Notes: generated from the letters alone by a model not told the origin. Positions 1-8,267 are shown, numbered from the stretch's first letter. The stretch is DNA of 28,807 bases from Anaerolineaceae bacterium UBA6073 (GCA_002436085.1 DIXT01000028.1:1-28807), one strand, 5' to 3'. Program-made: numbers and translations.

Positions 1-22
1 GGCGGGGGCGGCCGCCCCCGCC
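1..22. repeat. 22-bp perfect GC palindrome
   Basis: The first 22 bases are a perfect palindrome whose half-site is GGCGGGGGCGG. It lies at the window edge, so it may be part of a longer element to the left. No T-run follows, so it does not look like an intrinsic terminator for a plus-strand gene. Function unknown. Confidence 0.6.
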
Positions 23-35
23 TGCAATAGAAGCA

Positions 36-91
36 CCCTCTCCCAGCAGATTGACGCTAAAAAACGAACGAGATTCGGAGCTGGGAGAGGG
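36..91. repeat. Hairpin-forming inverted repeat, MITE-like intergenic debris
   Basis: CCCTCTCCCAGC at 36-47 is the exact reverse complement of GCTGGGAGAGGG at 80-91, leaving a 32-nt loop. The flanking text (GGGTGAGGG at 94-102) resembles the GATGAGGG units near 23193, suggesting one family of dispersed intergenic repeats. The rest of 92-196 is AT-rich and shows no gene. Confidence 0.5.
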
Positions 92-193
92 CAGGGTGAG
101 GGCAGATTTAAATTCTTAAATTTGAAAAATTTGGATGTAATCGATTAACCAATGTTTTTCAACACCCTCCGCGTAGTATTCTGGACGTTCTCA

Positions 194-202
194 TGCTACA
201 AT
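194..202 (+). promoter_or_regulatory. Candidate extended -10 promoter giving a leaderless mRNA
   Basis: TGCTACAAT at 194-202 fits an extended -10 element (TG, one base, TACAAT). The expected transcription start is A209, the first base of the preferred ATG. No convincing -35 is seen. The similar element in front of maf supports the reading. Confidence 0.45.
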
Positions 203-208
203 ATCCCC

Positions 209-664
209 ATGAATGAAACCAATTTTTCCGCCCCAATTCCAAGAACGCCGGAACAAATCCATGCGCGGGAACGCTTCTGGCAAATCCTGCTTCCCCTGAT
301 TTTGGTTTGTGTTTTGCTCACTGTGGGGTTTACTTTCCTCCTGCTTTATTCCACGGAGCTGGGCAGCAGCACGCAAAGCCTGGCGGCAGCGGCACTGGTG
401 GCAATCGCGCTCCCGCTTATGCTGCTTTCTCTGGTCTTTCTGCTGGTGTTGGTTGCCCTGATAACGGGCGCTGGCAAGGCTTCAGCGTGGCTGCCCGGCG
501 CAGGCGCGCAAGTCCTGGCAGTATTTCGATCCATCAACGCGAGAGCCCAAAGCGGCAGCCGGGCGCTGCTCAAGCCGCTCATGACCATCGGGCAGAAGTC
601 AGCCGAGTTGCAATTCCTGTCAGCCAGGCTGCGTTCGCGCTTTACAAAAGGAAAAGTCAGATGA
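209..664 (+). CDS. Small membrane protein of unknown function
   Basis: A 151-aa protein I do not recognise. It begins with a short polar stretch (MNETNFSAPIPRTPEQ), followed by two strongly hydrophobic segments at about residues 27-50 and 60-90 that should span the membrane. The C-terminal part, about 60 residues, is basic and amphipathic and is probably cytoplasmic. An in-frame ATG at 152 would add 19 residues. I prefer 209 because a -10-like TACAAT ends seven bases upstream, which would make the message leaderless; no Shine-Dalgarno is seen before either ATG. The stop overlaps the next start (ATGA at 661-664), so the two small genes are probably translationally coupled and may work together. 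Confidence 0.65.
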   Translation: MNETNFSAPIPRTPEQIHARERFWQILLPLILVCVLLTVGFTFLLLYSTELGSSTQSLAAAALVAIALPLMLLSLVFLLVLVALITGAGKASAWLPGAGAQVLAVFRSINARAQSGSRALLKPLMTIGQKSAELQFLSARLRSRFTKGKVR

Positions 665-858
665 AAACCTCGATTAAAACGATAACCATCATTGTTGGCA
701 CAGCCTTAGGCGCTTTGTTGGGCTACGAGGCAGCCCGTATTCTGATCAAGCAGTCAGAAGCTGCCGGGAAGAGCTCTCCGGTGACTGCCTCCCAGGCGCT
801 GCAAGTTGGTTTGGGGGCGTTGGGGCTGCTGCGGCAGGTCTCAGGCGGCGGCAAGTAA
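661..858 (+). CDS. Small membrane-associated protein of unknown function
   Basis: A 65-aa protein. Residues 7-28 form one hydrophobic, glycine- and alanine-rich segment, probably a single membrane anchor, followed by a short soluble tail ending in SGGGK. The ATG overlaps the stop of the preceding membrane-protein gene by four bases (ATGA), and a purine-rich AAAAGG lies upstream inside that gene. The coupling suggests a two-subunit membrane assembly, but nothing in the sequence reveals its role. The frame is open further upstream, but that extension is a shadow of the preceding gene. Confidence 0.6.
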   Translation: MKTSIKTITIIVGTALGALLGYEAARILIKQSEAAGKSSPVTASQALQVGLGALGLLRQVSGGGK

Positions 859-888
859 GTTAGTTCCTGACGGAGATCACTTTTAACC

Positions 889-1809
889 TTGTTTGAGCTT
901 GTTTTTCTCGGCACATCCGCTTCCGCGCCCTCCATTAAAAGAGGGCTTTCTTCGCTGGTCGTCAAACACGGCGAACACCGCTTTATGATTGACTGCGGCG
1001 AGGGCACCCAGCGCCAGATCCTCAAATCCGGGATCGGGTTTAAACGCCTGAATCACATCCTGCTCACACACGGGCATCTTGATCACATCCTGGGGCTTGC
1101 GGGGCTGATTTCCACCTTCATGCGTTGGGAAGCGATCGAGGAAATCAACATCTACGGCAGCCGGCACACAATGGAACGCGTGGATGACCTGATTAATGGC
1201 GTAGTACTGCGCGGAGCGCAAACACCTATGCCCATCCGGCTGTTAGATATCAAACCTGGTTTGATTATTGAAACCGAGGACTTCGCGGTGCATGCCTTTC
1301 AGGTGGAACACCGCGGTTCCTCTTCCCTGGGTTACCGTTTTGAAGAATTTCCCCGCAGGCCTTTCCTGCCGGAAAAAGCTGAAGCACTTGGAATTGCACC
1401 GGGACCCTGGCGCAAGGATCTGGTAGCGGGCAAGGCAATCACACTGCCTGATGGGAGACGTATTGAACCCGACCAGGTGCTGGGCGAAGAAAAGGCTGGT
1501 ACCTGTCTGGTTGTTGTTGGGGATGTTGGCAAACCGGAACGGCTTTTGGAGCACATCCGCGGCGCGGACGCGCTTGTGATTGAAGCGACGTATCTGCAGG
1601 AAGAAGCCGCAATGGCACAGGAATTCGGTCATACCACCGCCGGAACCGTGGCGGAGTTGGCAAAACAGGCCGGTGTGGGACAGTTAATTCTTACGCACGT
1701 CTCCCGCCGCTACAGCGATGATGCTATTCTGGCGGAAGCCAACGGAATTTTCCCCAACACGAAACTGGCGCACGACTTTGACTCATACTTAATCCGGCAC
1801 GAGGATTAA
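889..1809 (+). CDS. rnz: Ribonuclease Z (tRNA 3'-end processing)
   Basis: 306 aa, the normal length for the short bacterial form. RNase Z is a metallo-beta-lactamase-fold endonuclease that cuts the 3' trailer from tRNA precursors. Visible motifs are the N-terminal FLGTSAS, DCGEGTQ at residues 35-41, the metal-binding HGHLDH at 61-66 (usually HxHGDH; Leu replaces Gly here), VEHRGSSSLGY, VVGDVGKP, EATYLQEE, GHTTAGTVAELA and the C-terminal LTHVSRRY. The exosite-like stretch around LGIAPGPWRKDL is present. The start is TTG at 889, because FLGTSA must lie within a few residues of the N-terminus; GGAG at 872-875 is the nearest Shine-Dalgarno and is rather distant. The gene lies 30 bases after the small membrane gene. 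A general metallo-hydrolase is the only real alternative. Confidence 0.92.
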   Translation: MFELVFLGTSASAPSIKRGLSSLVVKHGEHRFMIDCGEGTQRQILKSGIGFKRLNHILLTHGHLDHILGLAGLISTFMRWEAIEEINIYGSRHTMERVDDLINGVVLRGAQTPMPIRLLDIKPGLIIETEDFAVHAFQVEHRGSSSLGYRFEEFPRRPFLPEKAEALGIAPGPWRKDLVAGKAITLPDGRRIEPDQVLGEEKAGTCLVVVGDVGKPERLLEHIRGADALVIEATYLQEEAAMAQEFGHTTAGTVAELAKQAGVGQLILTHVSRRYSDDAILAEANGIFPNTKLAHDFDSYLIRHED

Positions 1810-1873
1810 AATCGGTCCAGCGACAAAATTCTTTCGCGCACCCAGAACGCCCGGAAAAGGCCTCGGGTATCTA

Positions 1874-1882
1874 TGTTAGAAT
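1874..1882 (+). promoter_or_regulatory. Extended -10 promoter for maf
   Basis: TGTTAGAAT at 1874-1882 is an extended -10 (TG, one base, TAGAAT). Transcription would begin near 1889, only about four bases before the ATG at 1893, giving an almost leaderless message. No clear -35 hexamer is present, as is common with extended -10 promoters. Confidence 0.5.
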
Positions 1883-1892
1883 CTTTTCCGTT

Positions 1893-2558
1893 ATGAATAA
1901 GCAAGATTTAGTTTTGGCGTCAGCATCCCCCCGACGCAGAGAACTGCTGGGCCTGTTTGGGCTTCCGTTTACCTGTCAATCTGCTGATATTGACGAAAGC
2001 ATTCTCGTCGGAGAAGACCCGACAGTGTATGTGCAGAGGCTGGCAAAGGAAAAAAACGAAGCTGTCCAGGCGGACGCGCTCGTGCTTTCCGCGGATACAA
2101 TCGTGGCTTATAACGGCAGCGTGATGGGTAAACCGTCCGACGCGCGCGAGGCGGCAGAGATGCTGGCAGACTTGCGCGGTAAGGACCACCGCGTGTACAC
2201 CGCGCTCTATTTGCGCAATAATGGACAGGCGCTGGCGGACTGCTGCGAGACAAGTGTTAGCATGCGGCCTTATACGCAAGCAGAGGTAGACGCTTATGTT
2301 GCCAGCGGAGACTATCAGGACAAGGCCGGCGGCTATGCCATTCAACATAAAGACTTTCATCCGGTTGAAGGGGTGGATGGCTGTTACGCGAACGTGATGG
2401 GCTTGCCTTTGTGCCACTTACTTTGCCTGCTCCATCAGGTGGGCTTGCGCATAGACGCGGATATTCCCGCGCTGTGCCAGCAGCACCTGGGAATTCAATG
2501 CGAGGTATTCCCCAATATCCTCGCCCGCTGCGATGCGGACAATCGGGACCTGGTCTGA
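1893..2558 (+). CDS. maf: Maf-family nucleoside triphosphate pyrophosphatase
   Basis: 221 aa. Maf proteins hydrolyse dTTP, UTP or modified nucleotides to monophosphates and pyrophosphate; they have been linked to septum control and nucleotide-pool cleansing. The N-terminal signature LASASPRRRELLGLFG is intact, followed by DIDES, SADTIVAYNGSVMGKP with its catalytic Asp, and GDYQDKAGGYAIQ, which fits the YhdE (dTTP/UTP) type. The C-terminus is about 20-25 residues longer than usual (CQQHLGIQCEVF onward), with no recognised motif. The ATG follows a candidate extended -10 closely and has no Shine-Dalgarno. The gene ends one base before the ATG of the penicillin-binding protein gene, so the two are probably co-transcribed. 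Confidence 0.9.
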   Translation: MNKQDLVLASASPRRRELLGLFGLPFTCQSADIDESILVGEDPTVYVQRLAKEKNEAVQADALVLSADTIVAYNGSVMGKPSDAREAAEMLADLRGKDHRVYTALYLRNNGQALADCCETSVSMRPYTQAEVDAYVASGDYQDKAGGYAIQHKDFHPVEGVDGCYANVMGLPLCHLLCLLHQVGLRIDADIPALCQQHLGIQCEVFPNILARCDADNRDLV

Positions 2559-2559
2559 A

Positions 2560-4743
2560 ATGAAAATGAAAAGAATCTTAATGCTGTTTCTGGTCTTTAC
2601 GCTCTTGCTTGGCGCCTGCGCGAAGTTGCCTGCAGCCGGTACGCCTACGGCCACAGCGGAATCCGGACTGCCTACGCCTGTGCTCGCGCTCACCCAAGCG
2701 CCGGACGTGGAAAGCGAAGCCAAAGACTACTTGGAATTATGGAAGTCCGAAGATTATGAGGGGATGTACGCCCGTCTGAGTAAATTGACCCGCGACGCGC
2801 TTACGTTGGATGATTTCACGAAACAGCATAAGACCGCCGCCGTCGCCATGACGATGCAGGCGATGAATTACAGCATTCTTTCCAGTATGGTAAGACCTTC
2901 CACGGCACAGGTAGCCTATGATGTCAGCTATACCACCACGCTACTGGGTACGATTGAACGCAGCACGATTATGAACCTGACGCTGGAAGAGGGTAAGTGG
3001 CAAGTCCAATGGGATGCCAGCATGATTTTGCCGGAGCTGGCCGGGGGGAACAAACTGGAACTGACCTACGAAATTCCGGCGCGCGGAAACCTGTATGACA
3101 TTTATGGATATCCGCTGGTTGCGCAGGACGACGCGGTCGCGCTGGGGGTTATCCCCGGGCAGATAGACCCTGAAAAAGAAGCCAGTATGCTCAGCCTGCT
3201 TGCCAACATTCTGGATGTCAGTTCAGACTCCATCTACAAAAAATACCAGTATGCTGGACCGGATTGGTATGTGGCTGTTGGCGATGTTTCTGCAGAGACA
3301 GCGCAAAAATATAGCGACCGGCTCTCTAATTACCCCGGCTTAATCCTGAGCTCTTTCCGCTCGCGCTATTACTATGACGGCGGCATCGCGCCGCATGTGA
3401 TCGGGTATGTTCTTTCCATTTCCCCGGAACAGCTCGAGGAATATCAACGGCTTGGATACCGCGGGGACGAAAAAATTGGCGCGAGCGGCCTGGAAGCCTG
3501 GGGTGAACAATACCTGGCGGGCACGCACGGCGCTTCGCTGTACGTCAAGGATCCGCAAGGACAGGTGCTGACCAAACTTGCCTCGGCATCGCCGAAGCCG
3601 GCCGCGTCGATTTACACAACCATCGACAGCACCTTGCAGTACTACCTGCAGCGCTCGCTGGGCAACAACCTGGGCGCGATTGTGGTGTTGGAACGCGATA
3701 CCGGTAAAGTGCTCTCCATGGTTTCCAACCCGGGTTTTAACCCGAATCTGTTCGAACCGGTGAACTATAACAGCATTGCGCTTGGGGACGTGCTTACAGA
3801 CCCTAAGCTTCCTTTATACAACCGCGCTTCCCAGGGCGTTTACCCGCTCGGGTCGGTTTTCAAAATCATCACGATGGCAGCGGCGCTGGAGACGGGCGTC
3901 TTCACCCCGGATTATCCATATTACTGCGATGACAAATGGACTGAGCTGGCTGGCACCGTGCTCTATGACTGGACCTATGAACGCGGCTTCGGAGCCTCCG
4001 GGCTGCTCACCCTGAAAGAAGGCCTGATGCGCTCCTGCAACCCGTGGTTCTGGCACATCGGTCTGACGCTTTGGAATGACGGCTACGAAAGCGCGATCGC
4101 GGACATCGCGTCTGGTTTTGGGCTGGGCAAGAAAACCGGCATCGAAATCCCGGATTTCGAGGGCAAGTTGGAGCAGCCCGATTCTGTGTCGGCTAACGTC
4201 CAGCTGTCAATCGGGCAGGGCACGCTGCAGGTTAGTCCTTTGCAGGTCGCTATGTTTGTAGCTGCGGTCGGCAACGGCGGAACACTTTACAAGCCAACAG
4301 TTGTGGAAAAGATTGTGCCGGTGGACGGCACCGACCCGGTTTATGAATTTGAACCGGTGGTCAACGGCCAACTACCGGTGACCCCGGAGAACCTGAAGGC
4401 AATCCAGGAAGCCATGGTCATGGTGGTGCGCGACACGCGCGGAACCGCAACCTATCAGTTTCGCGGGCTCAGCGTCAATATTGCTGGGAAGACTGGCACC
4501 GCTGAAAACCCGGCCGGCGACTCGCACGCCTGGTTTGCGGGCTACACCTTTAACAACGACCCCAACCGTCCGGATATCGCGGTCGCGATTATCCTTGAAA
4601 ACGCCGGCGAGGGCTCGGATATGGCGGCTCCGCTTTTCCGCAGGGTTGTGCAGCTGTACTTTTCCAACTACAACAATGCCGGCGGCACCATGCCCTGGGA
4701 AGAGTCGCCTTATATCGTTGCTACCGAAACCCCGGAACCCTAA
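2560..4743 (+). CDS. Lipoprotein class B penicillin-binding transpeptidase
   Basis: 727 aa. A peptidoglycan D,D-transpeptidase exported as a lipoprotein. The signal peptide ends in a lipobox, LLGAC, with the lipidated Cys at residue 20, followed by a Thr/Ala/Pro linker. Residues about 50-165 resemble the NTF2-like N-terminal domain of MecA-type enzymes. Next comes a PBP dimerisation region, then the transpeptidase domain with all three active-site motifs: SVFK (Ser432, Lys435), SCN (492-494) and KTG (644-646). The start is ATG 2560; ATG 2566 is an equally possible start two codons later. An upstream in-frame ATG at 2533 would bury the signal peptide. Family class B enzymes are usually anchored by a transmembrane helix; lipoprotein anchoring is less usual. 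It is adjacent to maf and rsgA. Confidence 0.9.
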   Translation: MKMKRILMLFLVFTLLLGACAKLPAAGTPTATAESGLPTPVLALTQAPDVESEAKDYLELWKSEDYEGMYARLSKLTRDALTLDDFTKQHKTAAVAMTMQAMNYSILSSMVRPSTAQVAYDVSYTTTLLGTIERSTIMNLTLEEGKWQVQWDASMILPELAGGNKLELTYEIPARGNLYDIYGYPLVAQDDAVALGVIPGQIDPEKEASMLSLLANILDVSSDSIYKKYQYAGPDWYVAVGDVSAETAQKYSDRLSNYPGLILSSFRSRYYYDGGIAPHVIGYVLSISPEQLEEYQRLGYRGDEKIGASGLEAWGEQYLAGTHGASLYVKDPQGQVLTKLASASPKPAASIYTTIDSTLQYYLQRSLGNNLGAIVVLERDTGKVLSMVSNPGFNPNLFEPVNYNSIALGDVLTDPKLPLYNRASQGVYPLGSVFKIITMAAALETGVFTPDYPYYCDDKWTELAGTVLYDWTYERGFGASGLLTLKEGLMRSCNPWFWHIGLTLWNDGYESAIADIASGFGLGKKTGIEIPDFEGKLEQPDSVSANVQLSIGQGTLQVSPLQVAMFVAAVGNGGTLYKPTVVEKIVPVDGTDPVYEFEPVVNGQLPVTPENLKAIQEAMVMVVRDTRGTATYQFRGLSVNIAGKTGTAENPAGDSHAWFAGYTFNNDPNRPDIAVAIILENAGEGSDMAAPLFRRVVQLYFSNYNNAGGTMPWEESPYIVATETPEP

Positions 4744-4751
4744 AAAAGCTT

Positions 4752-5738
4752 ATGGCGTCTGAGCGGACCCCTGATAAAAACAACCAGAATCTCCTGCAAG
4801 GCTTGGTGATACGCTCCCTGGCTGGCTATATGACCGTGCGTACCGCGCAGGGCGATGTGCTCTGCAGGGTGCGCGGCAGGCTGCGCCGCGGCCGTGCGGA
4901 AGGGGATCTCGTGGCGGTTGGCGACCAGGCGCTGATTGAAATCCACGAGGACGGCAGCGGCAGCATCGCGCAAGTCCTCCCGCGTAAATCCGTGCTCTCG
5001 CGGCAGCTTTCCGGCGTGAATTACGAGTATCAGCAAATCCTGCTGGCAAACCCCGACCAGGTGCTGTTTGTGTTTGCCTGCGCCCAACCAGACCCGAGCC
5101 TGCGCATGCTGGACCGCTTTCTGGTCGTGGCGGAGAAACAGCAAATCCCGGCGGTGATTGTCGCCAACAAGCTCGACCTGGTGACAAGAGAACATGCCCA
5201 AGCGCTTTTTGAGGTCTACCGCCGCATCGGCTACGACCTGATTTACACATCTACCCTGACCGGCGAGGGCATCCCCGAACTGAAAAGCCGGCTGCAAGGC
5301 AAACTCAATTCTATGGCGGGGCCGTCTGGCGTAGGCAAAACCAGCCTGCTAAACAGCCTGCAGCCCGGGCTGGCGCAGGAAGTGGGCGCCGTCAGCCGCG
5401 GCCTGACCGGCAAGGGTATGCACACTACCCAGGTCAAGCAGCTTTTTCCGTTGGACGGGGGCGGTTACCTGGCGGACGTGCCGGGGCTGCGCACCCTGGC
5501 GCTGTGGGATATTCAGGGCGAGGAGCTGGACGCTTACTTCCGCGAGATAGCCCCGCTGGTGCCGGAATGTCAGTTCAACGACTGCACCCACAGCCGCGAA
5601 CCCGGCTGCGCCGTGCGCAAAGCATTGGAGGAAGGCCGGATTGACCCGCGCCGCTATGATTCTTACCTGCGTCTGCGCTTTGGCGGAAAACTGGTGCAGG
5701 CTGAGGATGAGGAGATTGATTTTGAAACCTTTGACTAA
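4752..5738 (+). CDS. rsgA: Ribosome small-subunit-dependent GTPase RsgA
   Basis: 328 aa. RsgA is a circularly permuted GTPase that checks late 30S subunit maturation. The permutation is visible: the G4 motif NKLD (residues 139-142) precedes the P-loop GPSGVGKTS (190-198) and the G3 motif DVPG (242-245). An N-terminal OB-fold region occupies roughly residues 12-85. The C-terminal zinc site is complete, with Cys273, Cys278, His280 and Cys286. The ATG lies eight bases after the stop of the transpeptidase gene, and its Shine-Dalgarno is poor, so translation may depend on the upstream gene. The end overlaps the next lipoprotein gene by 17 bases. Confidence 0.93.
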   Translation: MASERTPDKNNQNLLQGLVIRSLAGYMTVRTAQGDVLCRVRGRLRRGRAEGDLVAVGDQALIEIHEDGSGSIAQVLPRKSVLSRQLSGVNYEYQQILLANPDQVLFVFACAQPDPSLRMLDRFLVVAEKQQIPAVIVANKLDLVTREHAQALFEVYRRIGYDLIYTSTLTGEGIPELKSRLQGKLNSMAGPSGVGKTSLLNSLQPGLAQEVGAVSRGLTGKGMHTTQVKQLFPLDGGGYLADVPGLRTLALWDIQGEELDAYFREIAPLVPECQFNDCTHSREPGCAVRKALEEGRIDPRRYDSYLRLRFGGKLVQAEDEEIDFETFD

Positions 5739-7590
5739 ACGCGCTGCCGCTGGCTTTGTGGAGAAGGCTTTGCTTGCGCTTTTAATGCTAAGTTTGGCAG
5801 CAGGCTGCGCACAGACCCCAACGGTGCAGCCCACGGAGAAGCCCGGAGCGGAAACACCCGCCACCCAAGCGCCCCCGACGCCCACCGCCACCGCCGTACC
5901 GCCCAAGATGCTGACCGTGTGCCTGGCAGAGGAACCGGCAAGCCTGTACCGCTACGATGGGCACGCGGGCGGCGCAAAGGACACAATCTTCGCGGCGCTT
6001 TATGACGGCCCGTTTGAGTTAAGCGCGGACGGCACTTTTGCTGAATCCATTCTGAGCGCGTACCCCAGCCGGGAAAACGGCGGCGTCAGTTCAATCCCGA
6101 CCGCGGTGCAGCCTGGCGATATGGTGGTGGACGCGTACGGCGAACTGCGCGTTTTCAAGGCAGGCATATTTGTGCGCCCGGCCGGCTGTACGAGCAGCGA
6201 ATGCGCTGTGAAATGGGAAAGCGGCGAATTCCAGATGGACCAGACCCGCGTCGAATTCCAACTGCGTACGGACGGCCTGTGGTCTGACGGCGAGCTGCTC
6301 ACGGCCGAGGACGCAGTGTTCTCATACGCGACAGCCAAGCAGGCTGCACTGCCCGCGGGAGCCTGGGCTTTGGACCGCACCATTTCCTTTACGGCGGAGG
6401 ATAAACAAAGCGCAGTCTGGCTGGGCGTGCCCGGCTATTCCCCGCGCGAGCTCGCGCCGTTCTTCTGGCTGCCGCTGCCCGGGCATCAACTTTCCGGGGT
6501 GGATCCGGCCGCGCTCGCCGAGGACCTGCAAGCAGCGCGTGCGCCTTTGGGGTGGGGCGCATACCGGCTGGTCAGTTGGGAAAGCGGCCAGAGCCTTGAA
6601 CTGGAACGCAACCCGCATTATTTTGGCGCGCCTGAAAACCAGGCCGCCTTTGACCAACTGCGTTTTCTGTTCATCCCCGAGCGCGAAGAAGCGCTTGCTA
6701 AGCTCGCTGACGGCAGCTGCGACGTGCTCGACAAGTCCTACCACCTGGAAGCACTCCCCAAAGAACAGCTTAGCGCGCTTGCTGCCTCTGCTGACCTGCA
6801 TTGGGAGGATTGGGAGCCGGTGGAGCAGCTGGTATTTGGCATCCAGCCTGCCAGCTACGACGACGGCTATGCCTATTGGACGGACGACCGCCCGGATTTC
6901 TTCTCCGACGAGCGTACGCGCACGGCCCTGCTGGCCTGCCTGGACCCGCAGAAGCTGGCAGAACAGGTGCTCACGGATTGGCTGCCTGAGGGCAGCGACC
7001 TGACGCGCCTGCAACTGCCCTCCCTGTCCGCGGACCCCGCCGCGCTGTTGGACGAGGTTGGCTGGAAAGACCTGGACGCGGACCCGAGCACGCCGCGCAG
7101 CGCGCAAGGCGTGCCGGGCGTGAGCGAGGGCACCCCACTCAGCCTCAGGCTCACCACCAGTCAGAGATGGCTGCACCAAAAAGCTGCCGCGTTGATTGTT
7201 GAGAAACTGGGCGCGTGCGGTGTGAGGGTGGACTGGCAGGCGCTGCCTCTGGCACAGCTTTACCAGCCTGGTCCGGAAGGCGTCCTGTTCGGGCGCAAGT
7301 TTGACCTTGCGCTTGTCTCCTGGCAGCAGGTAAACGAGCCGCTCTGCGTCCTGTATCGCGGCAAAGCAGTACCCTCCGAGGCGAACTTCTGGGTGGGCAC
7401 CAATCTGGCGGGTTTTTCCGACCCTGCTTTTGAGGCTGCCTGCGCGGATATAGAGCAGGGCGATGGGCTGGCGCCCGCCTACCCGGCAGCCGCGCTGCTG
7501 CCGCACCTCAGCCTGTGGGCGAGCCGACCCGGGCTGGCTGGGCAGCAGAACCTGCCCTGGAACCAACTGGAGCGCTTGAACGCGGATTAG
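5722..7590 (+). CDS. Family-5 extracellular solute-binding lipoprotein
   Basis: 622 aa. It resembles the substrate-binding subunits of oligopeptide/dipeptide ABC importers (SBP_bac_5). The N-terminus is a basic region and hydrophobic stretch ending in a lipobox, LAAGC, followed by a Pro/Thr/Ala linker. The family pattern is recognisable: a WSDGELLTAEDAVFSY block equivalent to the usual F-DG-P-TA-DV motif, a GAYRLVSW block and LERNPHYFG. I chose the TTG start at 5722 because AGGAG at 5710-5714 sits seven bases upstream and it yields a normal signal peptide; ATG 5707 is an alternative. It overlaps rsgA by 17 bases. No permease or ATPase gene adjoins directly, although the opp-like operon begins 680 bases downstream. 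The ligand is unknown. Confidence 0.85.
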   Translation: MKPLTKRAAAGFVEKALLALLMLSLAAGCAQTPTVQPTEKPGAETPATQAPPTPTATAVPPKMLTVCLAEEPASLYRYDGHAGGAKDTIFAALYDGPFELSADGTFAESILSAYPSRENGGVSSIPTAVQPGDMVVDAYGELRVFKAGIFVRPAGCTSSECAVKWESGEFQMDQTRVEFQLRTDGLWSDGELLTAEDAVFSYATAKQAALPAGAWALDRTISFTAEDKQSAVWLGVPGYSPRELAPFFWLPLPGHQLSGVDPAALAEDLQAARAPLGWGAYRLVSWESGQSLELERNPHYFGAPENQAAFDQLRFLFIPEREEALAKLADGSCDVLDKSYHLEALPKEQLSALAASADLHWEDWEPVEQLVFGIQPASYDDGYAYWTDDRPDFFSDERTRTALLACLDPQKLAEQVLTDWLPEGSDLTRLQLPSLSADPAALLDEVGWKDLDADPSTPRSAQGVPGVSEGTPLSLRLTTSQRWLHQKAAALIVEKLGACGVRVDWQALPLAQLYQPGPEGVLFGRKFDLALVSWQQVNEPLCVLYRGKAVPSEANFWVGTNLAGFSDPAFEAACADIEQGDGLAPAYPAAALLPHLSLWASRPGLAGQQNLPWNQLERLNAD

Positions 7591-7623
7591 CTCCGCTCAA
7601 AAACAGCAATTATTGGAGTGCAC

Positions 7624-8160
7624 GTGAGACGATTTACCAAAGATTTTGAGCTCGTGACCACAGTCGATGAAAATGGCCGTGAGAAAAGAGGCGTGGAATA
7701 TAAAGGCGGTTACTTCAGCTTTGTGGTGGACAGGGTTGACTACAAGCGCTTCCGGACGCTTGCCTTGGCGCTGACCCTTGTGATGATTTGCCTGCAGATT
7801 GGCGCGGGTTTCGTCGCGAACCGCGGAATGTACCAGATGTATATCGCCATTCCGTACGTACTGTGCTTTTTCCCGCTGGTTTACCTGAGCGCTGGCGCCC
7901 TGCGGCTGCCGCGCGAGACCGCGCATCTGCGGCGCGACCAGGCTGAGCTCACCATTAGGCGCATGAAAAGGTCAGGCGCTGCGCTGCTTGTTTTTACCAG
8001 CATGGTGATCCTGGCTGAGCTGATCTACCTGATTTTCTTCAATTCGGGACCTGAACTTGGCAGGGAGCTGATATTCCTGGCGCTCGCCGTCTTGACAGGC
8101 GGCGTTAATCTGCTCCTGTGGCTCAAAACCCGCGCGATTCCCGTGAAATCTGAAGAATAA
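7624..8160 (+). CDS. Four-helix membrane protein of unknown function
   Basis: 178 aa, not recognised. A polar N-terminal domain of about 45 residues (EYKGGYFSFVVD) precedes two hydrophobic segments at about residues 49-66 and 74-95, a basic cytoplasmic-looking loop (LPRETAHLRRDQ), and two more segments at about 118-138 and 145-165. GTG at 7624 is preferred because GGAG at 7615-7618 lies five bases upstream; the in-frame GTG at 7618 overlaps that site. The gene lies 33 bases after the solute-binding lipoprotein gene and is probably in the same transcript. A palindrome and the strong promoter of the next operon follow. Its position between two solute-binding genes hints at an envelope role only. 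Confidence 0.65.
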   Translation: MRRFTKDFELVTTVDENGREKRGVEYKGGYFSFVVDRVDYKRFRTLALALTLVMICLQIGAGFVANRGMYQMYIAIPYVLCFFPLVYLSAGALRLPRETAHLRRDQAELTIRRMKRSGAALLVFTSMVILAELIYLIFFNSGPELGRELIFLALAVLTGGVNLLLWLKTRAIPVKSEE

Positions 8161-8183
8161 TATTAGCATTTGATATGAAAATA

Positions 8184-8202
8184 CCGTCAATTGCATTGAC
8201 GG
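8184..8202. promoter_or_regulatory. Inverted repeat overlapping the -35 of the importer promoter
   Basis: CCGTCAAT (8184-8191) and ATTGACGG (8195-8202) are exact reverse complements separated by TGC. The right arm contains the -35 hexamer TTGACG. This is a good position for a repressor operator. Because AAATTTTT follows, the same sequence could also form a small terminator hairpin for the upstream membrane-protein gene. Confidence 0.5.
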
Positions 8203-8224
8203 AAATTTTTAAACACACTATAAT
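8196..8224 (+). promoter_or_regulatory. Near-consensus housekeeping promoter of the ABC importer operon
   Basis: TTGACG at 8196-8201 and TATAAT at 8219-8224 are separated by exactly 17 bases, one mismatch from the sigma-70-type consensus. Transcription should start near 8231. A doubled Shine-Dalgarno follows (AGGAG at 8247-8251 and 8257-8261), the second six bases before the ATG at 8268. Strong promoter and strong ribosome binding fit the need for excess binding protein. Confidence 0.85.
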
Positions 8225-8267
8225 TCGAAGGACCTCTATTCAAACTAGGAGAAAATAGGAGAAAGAA

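Noticed and set aside
1..22. The GC palindrome at the window start as an intrinsic terminator
   Set aside because: No T-run on the right side; the left side is outside the window and cannot be judged.
6322..7566. A 414-residue minus-strand open frame opposite the solute-binding lipoprotein at 5722
   Set aside because: Antisense shadow of a GC-rich gene; the composition is unlike a real protein and no domain is visible.
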